Source of the DNA: CAYWMD01 sp964458575
GTDB taxonomy: Bacteria > Verrucomicrobiota > Verrucomicrobiia > Limisphaerales > JADLHS01
Assembly: GCA_964458575.1 (NCBI GenBank)
Contig: CAYWMD010000081.1
Coordinates: 1 to 26,014 of the forward strand
Direction: 5' to 3'
Length of the DNA stretch: 26,014 nucleotides
The notes under the pieces are model-generated. The model was not told where the DNA came from, searched no databases, and worked only from the letters and a program-made list of their open reading frames with translations. Of the stretch, positions 13,441 to 22,614 are shown piece by piece. Made by a program: the position numbers and the translations under genes. The stretch's first letter is position 1, and every line of letters starts with the position of its first letter.

Positions 13441-15942
13441 ATGTCGAGCCATAAATATTCCCGACGCCGTTTTTTCAAAACCGCCGCCAAAACGTCTGCG
13501 ACCATTCCCGCCGTATCCTTGCTGGGTCTGAAGGCGAAGGCGGAGGGTCACTATCCGACGACCCAAAGCGGGCCGACGGCCTTCGACTTCACGCGTCAGT
13601 CCGCCGCGTTGTCGGCGGACAAAGTTGTCGATAGTGCGTGCCAATTCTGCAACTCCCTTTGCCGGCTCAAGGTGCACCTCAAGGATGGACGCATCATCGA
13701 GGTGCGGGGCGAGCCGGATGACCCGGTGCAAGCCGGCGGACTTTGTGTGAAAGGCGAAACGTTGATGACCCAGCTCGTTTACAATCGCCACCGCCTTACC
13801 CGCCCGCTCAAGCGTGTCGCAGGAGAGAAGGGGTCGGCCGACTCAAAGTTCGAGCCGGTTTCGTGGGCGGAAGCGCTGGACATCGTCGCCAGAAAGTTCC
13901 TCGCTTTGCGCGACGCCGGGGAAGCCCGAAGCATTGCCAACAAAACCTCGGGGCGATTGCCACGCGGCACCGGTTCGGTTGTGGGCCGGTTCTTCACGCT
14001 GCTCGGCAGCCCGAACGACACGGATGTCGGCCCGGTCTGCAACGACGCGGGCGGCAACGCGCTGGCGTGGACGTTTGGTCTGGGCAACTTCAGCAACGGT
14101 TACGGCAAAGATGAAGCCACCAGCCGGGAAGATCTCGGTTCGGCGAAATACCTTTTGTTTCTCGGCACGAACCAGGCGGAGACGCACCCCGTCACGTTCG
14201 CGTATCTCCTGCGCCAACGCGCGCGCACCAAGGCCCGGCTGGTGGTGGTGGACCCCCGGCTGACGCCAACCGGCGCGCAGGCCGACGACTGGATCGCACC
14301 CAAACCGCACACCGACATGGCGCTCGTGCTGGCCATGCTTCATCACATCATCGAACGCCGTCTTTACGACAAGGCGTTCGTGAAACAGTGGGTGCTGGGC
14401 TTCGACGAGTTGCGTGCGCATTTGCGTGAAAAACAATACACCCCGGAGTGGGCGGAGCAGGTAACCGGGGTTGCCGCCGCGAGGATCCGCAAAACCGCCG
14501 AGGACTACGCAAAAGCCCGGCCCGCCGCCATCTTTTGCAACGCCGGCATTTCGCATCAGTTGAACGCGTTTGACACGTATCGCACGCTGGCGTTTCTGGC
14601 CGCCATCACCGGCAACATCGGGGTCAATGGCGGCGGCTGCAATTTCATGCACAACACCTGGCCCGGCGGATTGAACCTGCCGGCGATAAAAGGTCCGACG
14701 CCGAAGAAGGACATGGCATTACCGGTTGGTCCCGACTATTTCGCGGAATCCATCCTGAGCGGAAAGCCCTACGCGCTGAGAGCCGTTGTCACCGAAGGCA
14801 ATCCCATTCTCGGCTGCGCCAACACGAGCAAAGTCAGGGAAGCCTTCCGCAAACTGGAGTTCTACGTTTACACCGGCTTGTTCATGGAAGAAGCGGCCTA
14901 CTATGCCGACATCGTTCTGCCGGCGTGCAGCGGTTTTGAAATGGAAACAGTTTACATGCGCCGCGATGACCGCGCCATCCGCTGGCAGAAACAAGTCGTG
15001 CCCCGCGTCGGCGAATCAAAGCCGGATTGGGAAATGTGGATTGACCTCGCGGAAGCGCTGGCCCGACAGGATACGAAGAACCCGCCCGGTTATTGGACGG
15101 ACAATTTGCGCCCGGCGTGGAAGGACTATCGCGTGCTCTGGGACGTGTTCGTGAAAAACACTCCCGGCATGGCTGGCATGACGCAGGAACGGATGGAGCA
15201 ACGCGCCGAGCCGCTCCGCTGGCCATGCCCGAACTTGCAACATCCCGGCGTCAGCACTTTGTATTTGGATCACCCCTCATGGTATGCGGCTGCCGTCACC
15301 CTCGATCCCGCAAACCAGGGCAAGCGCTTCCTGACACCCAGCGGCAAGGTTGAGATCTTCACGCCTGACATTCAGAAAAAGCTCGCGACGGCCGGACACA
15401 GCGCTTTGCCCATCTTCTACACCCATCCCGAAGTCACCGGTCGAAACCCGAGCATCGAATACAGCGACGAACTCATCGCCAACCCGGTCAATCCGCACGC
15501 GCTCACGCCGAAGGTGGAACTCGGCGGACAAAGCTCCGGCGACGTCCACAAGGATTTTCCGTTGATGGGGATCATCGGACGTCCCAGCGTGGTGCATTTC
15601 GCCGGCGTGACACAGTGGACGTACACGGGCAAGCAAATGAACGGCGTACGCCAGGTGCAAATTCATCCCGCCGCGGCTGAACGCGCGGGAATCAGGAGCG
15701 GCGACAGCATCGTCGTGGAAAGTCCCCGCGGGGCCATTGCCGGCACGGCGCTAGTGTGGGCGGGAATCCGGGAAGACAGCATCTTTGTGCCGAACACCTT
15801 CGGCCCGATGCAAAAAATGGCGGCGGAACTGGGCACACCGACCTACGAACCGGCCAATCTGCTCGTCAGCGATCAGTACTACGACAATCTTTCCGGTCAA
15901 CAAGCCTACAAATGCTTCGCTTGCCGGGTTCGTCGGGTGTGA
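13441..15942 (+). CDS. Tat-exported molybdopterin oxidoreductase (DMSO reductase superfamily)
   Basis: This is an 833-residue catalytic subunit of the molybdenum-bisPGD family. The N-terminus has a Tat signal (SRRRFFKT at 7-14). A [4Fe-4S] motif follows: C67, C70, C74 and C102. C200, in VGPVCNDAGG, is the candidate molybdenum ligand. The molybdopterin-binding blocks (LFLGTNQAETHP, VVVDPRLTPTGAQAD) and the C-terminal dinucleotide-binding domain (VQIHPAAAERAGIRSGDSIVVESPRG) are intact. I start at ATG 13441 because AAGGA precedes it by 5 nt and it places the Tat motif at the N-terminus; the frame is open further upstream. No electron-transfer or membrane subunit lies beside it. The substrate is unknown. 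It is not clearly arsenate reductase, arsenite oxidase or nitrate reductase. Confidence 0.85.
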   Translation: MSSHKYSRRRFFKTAAKTSATIPAVSLLGLKAKAEGHYPTTQSGPTAFDFTRQSAALSADKVVDSACQFCNSLCRLKVHLKDGRIIEVRGEPDDPVQAGGLCVKGETLMTQLVYNRHRLTRPLKRVAGEKGSADSKFEPVSWAEALDIVARKFLALRDAGEARSIANKTSGRLPRGTGSVVGRFFTLLGSPNDTDVGPVCNDAGGNALAWTFGLGNFSNGYGKDEATSREDLGSAKYLLFLGTNQAETHPVTFAYLLRQRARTKARLVVVDPRLTPTGAQADDWIAPKPHTDMALVLAMLHHIIERRLYDKAFVKQWVLGFDELRAHLREKQYTPEWAEQVTGVAAARIRKTAEDYAKARPAAIFCNAGISHQLNAFDTYRTLAFLAAITGNIGVNGGGCNFMHNTWPGGLNLPAIKGPTPKKDMALPVGPDYFAESILSGKPYALRAVVTEGNPILGCANTSKVREAFRKLEFYVYTGLFMEEAAYYADIVLPACSGFEMETVYMRRDDRAIRWQKQVVPRVGESKPDWEMWIDLAEALARQDTKNPPGYWTDNLRPAWKDYRVLWDVFVKNTPGMAGMTQERMEQRAEPLRWPCPNLQHPGVSTLYLDHPSWYAAAVTLDPANQGKRFLTPSGKVEIFTPDIQKKLATAGHSALPIFYTHPEVTGRNPSIEYSDELIANPVNPHALTPKVELGGQSSGDVHKDFPLMGIIGRPSVVHFAGVTQWTYTGKQMNGVRQVQIHPAAAERAGIRSGDSIVVESPRGAIAGTALVWAGIREDSIFVPNTFGPMQKMAAELGTPTYEPANLLVSDQYYDNLSGQQAYKCFACRVRRV

Positions 15943-15973
15943 GCCGTTGCCCGCCGCCTTGGAAACCGGGCGA

Positions 15974-16018
15974 TAAAATAAAAGGGGCGGTTTCGCGCGT
16001 GCGTCACGAAACCGCCCC
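15974..16018 (-). terminator. Intrinsic terminator of the PhoX-like gene
   Basis: A perfect 12-bp stem, GGGGCGGTTTCG (15984-15995) with CGAAACCGCCCC (16007-16018), has an 11-nt loop. On the minus strand it is followed directly by TTTTATTTTA (15983-15974). It lies 28 bp beyond the stop of the gene at 16047-17618. It also separates this gene from the convergent molybdopterin gene, but on the plus strand no T tract follows. Confidence 0.9.
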
Positions 16019-16046
16019 GGCGGGATGTTTCTGAAAGGAAACGTTT

Positions 16047-17618
16047 TTAATCTTTGCGTTCGGAGCGGCCATCGAAACCGCCGTTGCGCGGAAGCATCAA
16101 CACGAGCTGGCCGTCTTCAACCGTGCCGGGCGCCGGTGCGAGAGTCGGGCTGTGTGCCTGCACGACCGTGAGCCAGGAGTCGCGACCAAAGAAGTTGGAA
16201 GCGTCAATGATCCCGCTGGTCTCCCACGTGCCGGGCACGGGCACGGCGGGCGGTTGGGTCTGACCGGAGGCGATCTCCGTTCCGGGCGGATTCAACTCGG
16301 CCACGCGCTGTGGGGCGAAGTTGTTCCTGAGATCCAGCCGCCAGATGCTGCCTTCACGGGCGCGGGCCGCGTATTTCGGACGGCTGTCCGAGTGGCCGTC
16401 TTCGTTGATCATGATGTAATCGCGGCTGGTGTCCATGTTGTCGGGAGCAAAGGCGATGTCCCCGCCTGCGGCGTCAACCGCATCCGCGTTGTAGATCATC
16501 GTGAGCGTGGTCTGGCCGAGGAGGTTCCGCTTGTCGAAGTTCACCTCGTAGAGGCGACCGAGGCGGTTGCCCGGGCCGTTTCCGGTGGTGACGAAGTAAA
16601 ACTTGTTCTGGTCTTTTTTACTCCAGGCGCCGTCTTCGATGCGGATGAAACCAAACGCGCCCACGGCGTCGGAGGCCGTTTCAAGCTGCGCGTCTGAGAG
16701 TAAATCGGCGTTGGGAACTTCCACCCATGTGCCGGTGACGCTTCCGTTCGTGAAGCCAATTTCGCTGGTCGGATAACCCGCGTCGGCCACGAAGGCGTAG
16801 AGCTTGCCCGTGTCCAGCCCGTTGCGGCTCAGGACGCTCGCGCCTGGTTTGCGGTCCTTTTTGCCGACATACATGTAGAGCTGGTTGTCGGGCGTGGTCG
16901 GACCATCTTCCATGCACATGACGATGGTGTAATCGGTGTTGGCAGGACGGACCAGGGAGTTTTCCCACGGAAAACGCCCCAGCTTGGGCAGCGTGTGGAG
17001 TTCGCGGTCAAAAATCACCGCGGCCAGACCACCCTGGCCGTCGAACGTGTCCGCGCCGCTGGATTCCTCGCCTGTGAAGAACATGGGACGATCCAACCCG
17101 GCCTCCCGAAACGAGAACGAGCCGGAGCAGAAGCGCGCAAACGCCGGCGTGGCATTGTTCGTGGCCGGAACCGGATAAACCGTGGCGGTGGCTTCGTCGT
17201 GCACGGTGTCGTAAGCCACTTCGCCCGAGACCACGCGGGCATGGCGGTCGAGCACGAAGCGCGAGACGAAGGCGCCGCGCAGCGGCGTTTCGCCCACGTT
17301 GGGCTGCGAGACCGTGGCGCGCGGGAGTTCATGATTCATGAAGAGCACCGTGTCCCCGCACTCGGCGCTGTGAGCTCCCAAACCGTCGGGAATGCCGACC
17401 ATCTGATAAGTACGATTGTTATCGCTCGTGTTTGGCACCTGATCGCCCGCTGTGAGCAACGGCTGAATGACATAGTCCGGCGAGACGGAAACCACGTATG
17501 GTTTTACTTTGGTATATTCCTGGGCCGCGGCGGGGAGAGCGGTGCTTAACACCGCAGCCAGACTGAATTGCAACAATTCACGGGTGGCAACCCGGAAACA
17601 GGAGGATGATTTGGTCAT
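16047..17618 (-). CDS. PhoX/DUF839-family secreted phosphatase-like protein
   Basis: This is a 523-residue protein with a Sec-type signal peptide (hydrophobic core about 14-30, cleavage near AAAQ at 30-33). Family features include FMNHELPR (93-100), ARFCSGSFSF (about 161-170), FTGEESSGADTFDGQGG (181-197, comparable to the GEE metal site of PhoX), CMEDGP (235-240) and a C-terminal WETSGIIDAS segment. PhoX enzymes are calcium/iron alkaline phosphatases that release phosphate from organic esters. Most PhoX proteins use Tat export; here I see a Sec-like signal instead. I start at ATG 17618, since the 39-residue upstream extension lacks signal character. Pho-like repeats lie 75-115 bp upstream and a strong terminator follows. 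Confidence 0.82.
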   Translation of the reverse strand: MTKSSSCFRVATRELLQFSLAAVLSTALPAAAQEYTKVKPYVVSVSPDYVIQPLLTAGDQVPNTSDNNRTYQMVGIPDGLGAHSAECGDTVLFMNHELPRATVSQPNVGETPLRGAFVSRFVLDRHARVVSGEVAYDTVHDEATATVYPVPATNNATPAFARFCSGSFSFREAGLDRPMFFTGEESSGADTFDGQGGLAAVIFDRELHTLPKLGRFPWENSLVRPANTDYTIVMCMEDGPTTPDNQLYMYVGKKDRKPGASVLSRNGLDTGKLYAFVADAGYPTSEIGFTNGSVTGTWVEVPNADLLSDAQLETASDAVGAFGFIRIEDGAWSKKDQNKFYFVTTGNGPGNRLGRLYEVNFDKRNLLGQTTLTMIYNADAVDAAGGDIAFAPDNMDTSRDYIMINEDGHSDSRPKYAARAREGSIWRLDLRNNFAPQRVAELNPPGTEIASGQTQPPAVPVPGTWETSGIIDASNFFGRDSWLTVVQAHSPTLAPAPGTVEDGQLVLMLPRNGGFDGRSERKD

Positions 17619-17692
17619 AGGTTTTGATGTCTTTGTTTGGTTTGACTTTTTACGGTTCGTTTCGTGTGTCGCGAGCACTTTGCGCGACCTTC

Positions 17693-17732
17693 GTGACGGC
17701 CAAAGGTCGGGCGCGTAACATTTGCGTATCAC
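17693..17732 (-). promoter_or_regulatory. Pho-box-like repeats upstream of the PhoX-like gene
   Basis: On the transcribed sense strand, heptamers at an 11-bp period read GTGATAC (17732-17726), ATGTTAC (17721-17715), CCGACCT (17710-17704) and CCGTCAC (17699-17693). CCGTCAC is identical to a unit of the porin Pho box; the other units are weaker. A further TCGTAAC (17753-17747) lies out of register. The gene starts 75 bp downstream. The gene's function supports the site, but the sequence match alone is moderate. Confidence 0.45.
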
Positions 17733-17841
17733 CACGATCGGGAATTGTTACGAACCAACCGGACCAGTGGCCCTGCCAGGCTTCAATACCGCATGTGACG
17801 GAGCACGACCGACAGAGACCGTCGGGCGGGTAGTGCGCCGG

Positions 17842-20067
17842 TCAATCGGCTAACACTCGCAGGCTCTTCGTTGTGTTGATCACGCGCTCCGAAAGGTAAC
17901 GGGAAAGATACTCGTAGAAATCCGCGGCCACGTAGGGCTGATCGCGTTTTAACTGCTCAAGCGCCGCTGCGCTCAGGCAATACACCGTCGCCGAGTGATT
18001 CACCATGACCGAGGCTGAACGAGGTTGGCGCAACAGCAGACCCAGTTCGCCCAGAACCGTCCCCCCGCCGCCACGCCGCAAACGTCGCGGGGACGAACCG
18101 TTGCCGCTTTCCAGCAGTGTGCTGACTTCTCCACTCTCGACGAAATAAACTTCACTGGCCGCATCGCCTTGACGAATCAAATATTGTCCTTCGTTCAAAA
18201 CGCGACGGTCCAGGCGCGCGACGAATGAATCAAGCGTGTGCCCGTTGGGCCAGAAGGCTGCCATTTGTTCGCGCAAGCTGGAGCGTTCCGGCTGCGCGCT
18301 CAACCCGTGTTCGGCGAGCTTGCGTGTCTCCCACCATTCGAGCGCGTGATCCAGATCGGGGAAAAACTTCGGCCGCTCGGCTCTTTCATCCCGGGCAAAC
18401 CCGCGTTCGAGGTGGTGCTGCATGTCGTCCGGGACCTGCGTCAACAGCAGTTGGAACCCCGACTTGCGAGCCAGTTGGCCGGCCTTGGCGAGGCTCAGGG
18501 CCGCCGAGGAATCCAATCCGCTCACGCGCCGAAAATCCAGAATGACGCAACTCAGCCCGGGGCGCTTCTCGTCCGCGACCCGCTCGCGAATGTTGTTGAG
18601 CAGGGAGTTCGCGGTGCCGAAGAAAATGAAGCCTTGCAGTTTCAACAGGTGCAACCGGCCGCCCTCCTTTTGCAACAGCCGCTGATGAGCGACCGGCCGG
18701 TCCACGTTGCTCTGCAATTCCGCGCCGGTCAGGGCATGCGTGATGACCCCGACGCGGCTGTAGTTGTGAATGAACAGAAACACCGCGGCCAGCACGCCCA
18801 CGCCGACGCCCTCGAGATATCCCACCGTGCCCATCACCGCCACGATCAGCACCACCACGGCGTAATCCGACAGCGGCAACTTGGACCAACCGTCGTAAAG
18901 ATACTCGGCCAGAAAACCCAGTCCGAGGTAGAGCAGCAACGCGCCCAGCGCGAATTTCGGCAAATAAGCAAAGACCGTGGGACCGGCGAACAGGGCCAGC
19001 CCACAGAACAACGCCGTCACCGTCGCGGCGAGCCGCGTGCGCGCGCCGAGGTCGTTGGCCAGGCGCGACAGGCTCAAGGATTGGAAACCCAACATGCCGC
19101 CAGCCAGGCCGCCGGCCAGATTGGCCAGACCCGCCGCCCGCAATTCCTGATTGAGATCAATTTCTTGGTGAACTGCCAGTTCCAAGGCGGAGGAGTTGAG
19201 CAGAATGGACAGGGCGGCCGTCACCATGGCCGTGGCCACCAACCCCGCTGCGTGTCCGATGGCTTGGAAGTGGACGGCCTGCCAGGACGCCAGTTCCCAG
19301 AGGTGCGGCCGAAAATTCTCTCCCGCCGGAATGACGGGCAGCCAGCCCGCGGCCCGTGCCTCCGCGGCGCCCACGCCGCTCAAAATCATGACGCCGTAGA
19401 AAATGGCCATGGCCGCCAGCAGAATCACGGGCACAAGCTTCGTCCGCCGATAAATTCGCAATGCCAAAAAAATCGCCACCCCAACCCCGACGCCGGGCAG
19501 CCACAACTTGAGCACGCCCGGCAGGAACAAGTCCGGCAAATTGGCCGGGGTCACCTGACGGCCCGTCATCACCCGAAACGAACCCAGCACCAGCAGCCAG
19601 CCCGAACCGGACAGGAAACCGCCCACCACCGGGTACGGAATGAACCGCGTCAGATTGCCTAGCCGGTAATGGCCCAGCAGGTAAAGCAGCGCGCCGGTGA
19701 CCAGCGAAGTCAGCGCGATGGCGGCCAGCACGTTGATCAACTTTTCCGCGGGCGAGGTTCCCGCCGGCAAGGCCGCCACCACCTGCGCCGCCATCAGCGC
19801 GAGAATTGGCGCCGTCCGGTCCTGCGGGATGGCGATGGTCACCGGATACGAACTTCGCCACGCCATCACCAGCCCGACGACGGTGGCGCTGATCAGGGCC
19901 GTGCCGATGCCGTCGGCCACTCCGAAAGAAAGTTCGCCGCCAAAGATGAGCGACCCGAACGAGAGCGAGGCGATCATGACAAACACCGCCAGTACGGCGC
20001 CGGTGTACAGGCTCACGGGGACGGTACGGCCGGGCAGTTTGGTTGAAACTGCCGTGGTGCTTATCAT
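17842..20067 (-). CDS. SulP/SLC26 anion transporter with STAS and cyclic-nucleotide-binding domains
   Basis: This is a 741-residue inner-membrane protein. The N-terminal 430 or so residues hold many hydrophobic helices of the SulP fold (RFIPYPVVGGFLSGSGWLL is the SulP signature region). A STAS domain follows at about 460-570 (VILDFRRVSGLDSSAALSL, with the conserved DSSA). The C-terminal 130 or so residues form a Crp-like nucleotide-binding domain (GQYLIRQGDAASEVYFVESGEV, then GELGLLLRQPRSASV). SulP proteins move sulfate, bicarbonate or other anions; the substrate here is unknown. The extra domain suggests ligand-gated control. I start at ATG 20067; ATG 20136 is possible but adds a polar leader. 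It is divergent from the response regulator. Confidence 0.88.
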   Translation of the reverse strand: MISTTAVSTKLPGRTVPVSLYTGAVLAVFVMIASLSFGSLIFGGELSFGVADGIGTALISATVVGLVMAWRSSYPVTIAIPQDRTAPILALMAAQVVAALPAGTSPAEKLINVLAAIALTSLVTGALLYLLGHYRLGNLTRFIPYPVVGGFLSGSGWLLVLGSFRVMTGRQVTPANLPDLFLPGVLKLWLPGVGVGVAIFLALRIYRRTKLVPVILLAAMAIFYGVMILSGVGAAEARAAGWLPVIPAGENFRPHLWELASWQAVHFQAIGHAAGLVATAMVTAALSILLNSSALELAVHQEIDLNQELRAAGLANLAGGLAGGMLGFQSLSLSRLANDLGARTRLAATVTALFCGLALFAGPTVFAYLPKFALGALLLYLGLGFLAEYLYDGWSKLPLSDYAVVVLIVAVMGTVGYLEGVGVGVLAAVFLFIHNYSRVGVITHALTGAELQSNVDRPVAHQRLLQKEGGRLHLLKLQGFIFFGTANSLLNNIRERVADEKRPGLSCVILDFRRVSGLDSSAALSLAKAGQLARKSGFQLLLTQVPDDMQHHLERGFARDERAERPKFFPDLDHALEWWETRKLAEHGLSAQPERSSLREQMAAFWPNGHTLDSFVARLDRRVLNEGQYLIRQGDAASEVYFVESGEVSTLLESGNGSSPRRLRRGGGGTVLGELGLLLRQPRSASVMVNHSATVYCLSAAALEQLKRDQPYVAADFYEYLSRYLSERVINTTKSLRVLAD

Positions 20068-20222
20068 CCCATCAATGGAACACGGGCCGCGCTTTGCTTG
20101 TCCACCGCTAATCGCGTGTTCACCAAAATGTAACAAAACCGGCGATGCAACCGCGGCGTTTATTGACGGATTCGTAACGTGATTGCCACTGAAACGGCAT
20201 CGGCATTGGCCAGGCTCCGGGG

Positions 20223-20693
20223 ATGAAACCGAAAGTGCTGGTGGTGGACGACGAGTCCGAGACGCTCACCTTGCTCGATTACGTCCTTTGCGGGGAAGGT
20301 TTCGAGGTGTTGACCGCCACCAACGGCGCCGAGGCGCTGGCCAAAGCCAACGAGTCCCGCCCGGACGTGGTGTTGCTGGACATCCAATTGCCGGACATGG
20401 ACGGGTTCACGGTATGCGAACGGTTCCGATCGCAGGCGGCCACCGCCGGCCTTCCCGTAATCCTGTTGAGCAATCACAGCGGCTTCTCCGTGCGGGCCAG
20501 GGGCGCTGAAGTGGGTTGTCATTACTGTTTGAGGAAGTCAGACAGTCTTGAGGCGGTCGTAACGCTGCTCCGGCAGGCGCTGGTGGAAGGGATCGCCAAC
20601 AAAAGCCCCAACGAAGGACGAAGGGATGCCGATCCAGCAGAGTCGGAAACCACCGCACCGCACCACCGGCAGTCTGGCCTGAAGGATTGGTAA
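20223..20693 (+). CDS. Receiver-only response regulator
   Basis: This 156-residue protein consists almost entirely of a CheY-like receiver domain. The acidic pocket (VVDDE, D9 and D10), phosphoacceptor D53 in LLDIQLPDMDG, switch Ser83 (VILLSN) and Lys105 are all present, so phosphorylation should be possible. The last 35 or so residues are polar and unstructured, and no DNA-binding or enzymatic output domain follows. It is transcribed alone from the region shared with the SulP gene. It is convergent with the PEP-CTERM gene, with only 5 bp between stop codons. Its kinase and target are not in the window. It is not PhoB, which would carry a winged-helix domain. Confidence 0.9.
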   Translation: MKPKVLVVDDESETLTLLDYVLCGEGFEVLTATNGAEALAKANESRPDVVLLDIQLPDMDGFTVCERFRSQAATAGLPVILLSNHSGFSVRARGAEVGCHYCLRKSDSLEAVVTLLRQALVEGIANKSPNEGRRDADPAESETTAPHHRQSGLKDW

Positions 20694-20698
20694 CAGAC

Positions 20699-21781
20699 TC
20701 AGGCCCGATTCGGATGAGCGCGCCGCCATGCCGCGAGTCCAAGCCCGCCCAAGCCGAGCAACGCAAGCACCGAAGGCTCGGGCACGGGAACGATGTCCAG
20801 ACCGCGAAACGCGTAGTTTGCGCCCGCCGAAAGGATGCTCGTGGCCGTCGCGCCCGCGCCGGCGTCGGTCACTTTCCAAAGGTCCGTCGGGCTGGTCCAA
20901 TAGATGTCGGGTTGTGCACCGCTGAAATCAACGGCCAGGCCGTAGGCGTCGTTGTTGCCCGCCAGATTGTTGACGAAGTTGTAAGCGTGTGACCAGACCA
21001 AGCCGTCAAACGTGAATTTTTGCACGCCGATGACATCGTCCGCGACATACAGCGAGTTTCCGTCCGGTGCGAAAACAAAGTCATACGGGCTGGTGCCCTG
21101 GCCGGTCACACCCGTGAGAAATGCGGTTGAAGCTGTCGCGGTGGTGGGCGTGCCGCTGTATTTGTAGAGTCCAACAGTTCCGGAGCCGGTGGAGTAGAAC
21201 AGATCGCCGTTGTTCAGATTCAGCACCCGGGAATTCACACCCTGGATCGTGGTGGAAGTGCTCCCGTCATAATACACCAGGCCGTTGCCGGCGGTCGTGC
21301 CGCTGCCGGTGAACCAGGACGTCCCGCCGGAAGTGAAACCGGAACGAATGTTCTGCTGGCTGTAAGGACCGCCGGGCAGGGTGGTAATGACGGAGAGCGT
21401 GGCGGTGCTGTCGAAGGTCAGGAAACCGCGCGGCGCGTTCGCGGAGGTGCGACTGGAAAGGCTGCCGGTGCCGCCGAAGGGCGGCACGTACCCCGCCAGC
21501 GTCCACGAACTGCCGTCTGCGTTGCGAACCAACTGGCCCTCGGATGTCGCCGTGCCGCTGATTTGCAACCCGCCGTTGCCGCTGGGGACCGTGATCGCCG
21601 GCTGGACGAGCGAGCCCAGGGTGTTGACCTCCAGCAGCGAGATGGGGCCGGCGCTGTTGGCCAGCGTGGTGATGCCGTCGCCCACGCGGACGAGTAACAA
21701 GTCGCCGCCGGCGAAGCTGGCACCGTAGGATACGACTGGCAGTGTGGCGGCGATCATCAAGGGGAGGATTTGCTTTTTCAT
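20699..21781 (-). CDS. PEP-CTERM sorting-domain secreted protein
   Basis: This is a 360-residue exported protein. It has a Sec signal peptide (MKKQILPLMIAATLPVVSYG, cleavage near ASFA). The body is rich in Gly, Ser and Thr with repeating beta-propeller-like segments (YDFVFAPDGNSLYVADD, YGLAVDFSGAQPDIYWTS). A C-terminal PEP-CTERM anchor follows: VPEPS, a hydrophobic helix LALLGLGGLGLAAW, then RR. Such tails are processed by an exosortase, which is not in this window. I start at ATG 21781 where the signal begins; the frame is open 10 codons further. It lies 59 bp after the pseudopilin gene in the same direction and may share its operon. Function unknown. Confidence 0.88.
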   Translation of the reverse strand: MKKQILPLMIAATLPVVSYGASFAGGDLLLVRVGDGITTLANSAGPISLLEVNTLGSLVQPAITVPSGNGGLQISGTATSEGQLVRNADGSSWTLAGYVPPFGGTGSLSSRTSANAPRGFLTFDSTATLSVITTLPGGPYSQQNIRSGFTSGGTSWFTGSGTTAGNGLVYYDGSTSTTIQGVNSRVLNLNNGDLFYSTGSGTVGLYKYSGTPTTATASTAFLTGVTGQGTSPYDFVFAPDGNSLYVADDVIGVQKFTFDGLVWSHAYNFVNNLAGNNDAYGLAVDFSGAQPDIYWTSPTDLWKVTDAGAGATATSILSAGANYAFRGLDIVPVPEPSVLALLGLGGLGLAAWRRAHPNRA

Positions 21782-21840
21782 GGTATCGGTTCGTTTTGGG
21801 TTGCGGTTCAAAAAAGGAATTGTGTCTGGGCGGCAAAGTT

Positions 21841-22614
21841 TCAGTTGGGACTCACACTCGGGTCCGCCGTCCAGACAATCTGGTTCTGCGGCAGGATGGC
21901 CTTGCCCTTGTTCGGATTGCCGGGCGTGGTTTCCACCACTTTGTTGCCTTTCAAAGACTCGGCGTGGCCGTCGGCGAACACCAGGTTGCCGGTCTTGTTG
22001 TGCCGCGCGGAGAAGCGGCTCGCGTAGCTGGCGGGCTGGCCGAGGTCGGGGTCGCCATTACCAGCTTGGCTTGCGTCCACCATATACTCGCCTTTCAACC
22101 GGTTTTCCTGGAACACGACCGTCTGCGTGGGGCGCTGAATGTTGCCTTGACGGATCCTCAGAACCGGACCGTCAATCAGCTTCGAGTTCATCGCCATGGA
22201 AAAATACACGTTCGCGGACGTTTCCGGCTTCGCCGGGAACTGCGCGTTGGGGCAGTGAAACAAACTGTCCTTCGCGTAAAACGCCGCCGGGTCGGCCGCA
22301 TGTTGGGTGGCGGATTTGAGGCGCACCAGATTGGGCAGGGCGTTGTACCACACGTCGGCATTGGCCACGTCGGCGACCTGTGCCCAGTTGTTGATCGTGC
22401 TGCTCGTGCCGGCGGCCTCGCGCGGGAGATAGCCCTCGTTGTCATCGTAGTACAACGTCAGCGCCAACCCCCATTGCTTGAGCTTGTTCAAACAGGCCGT
22501 GCGCTGGGCCGCGGCTTTGGCTTTGGCCAGCGCGGGCAACAGCATCGCCGCAAGTATCGCGATGATGGCAATCACCACGAGCAACTCGATCAAGGTGAAA
22601 CCGCGTTTCCTCAT
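21841..22614 (-). CDS. Type II secretion/pilin-like protein with H-X9-DG motif
   Basis: This is a 257-residue pseudopilin-type protein. The N-terminus is a class III signal, MRKRG then FTLIELLVVIAIIAILAAMLLPAL, with cleavage expected after Gly5 and Glu at mature position 5. The C-terminal half has the H-X9-DG motif (RHNKTGNLVFADGH) typical of abundant processing-associated prepilin-like proteins in Verrucomicrobia and Planctomycetes. The ATG overlaps the stop of the lamin-tail gene (ATGA at 22611-22614), so the two are translationally coupled. Its target surface structure and function are unknown. Confidence 0.9.
   Translation of the reverse strand: MRKRGFTLIELLVVIAIIAILAAMLLPALAKAKAAAQRTACLNKLKQWGLALTLYYDDNEGYLPREAAGTSSTINNWAQVADVANADVWYNALPNLVRLKSATQHAADPAAFYAKDSLFHCPNAQFPAKPETSANVYFSMAMNSKLIDGPVLRIRQGNIQRPTQTVVFQENRLKGEYMVDASQAGNGDPDLGQPASYASRFSARHNKTGNLVFADGHAESLKGNKVVETTPGNPNKGKAILPQNQIVWTADPSVSPN

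Noticed and set aside
17795..17830. Weak stem (CCGAC with GTCGG) as a terminator for the SulP gene
   Set aside because: Only 5 bp of stem and no T tract on the minus strand.
18238..19662. A 474-codon plus-strand open frame
   Set aside because: It is antisense to the SulP gene. Its Gln/His/Arg-rich composition without motifs marks it as a shadow frame.
20223..20693. PhoB as the identity of the response regulator
   Set aside because: Only a receiver domain is present; there is no winged-helix DNA-binding domain.
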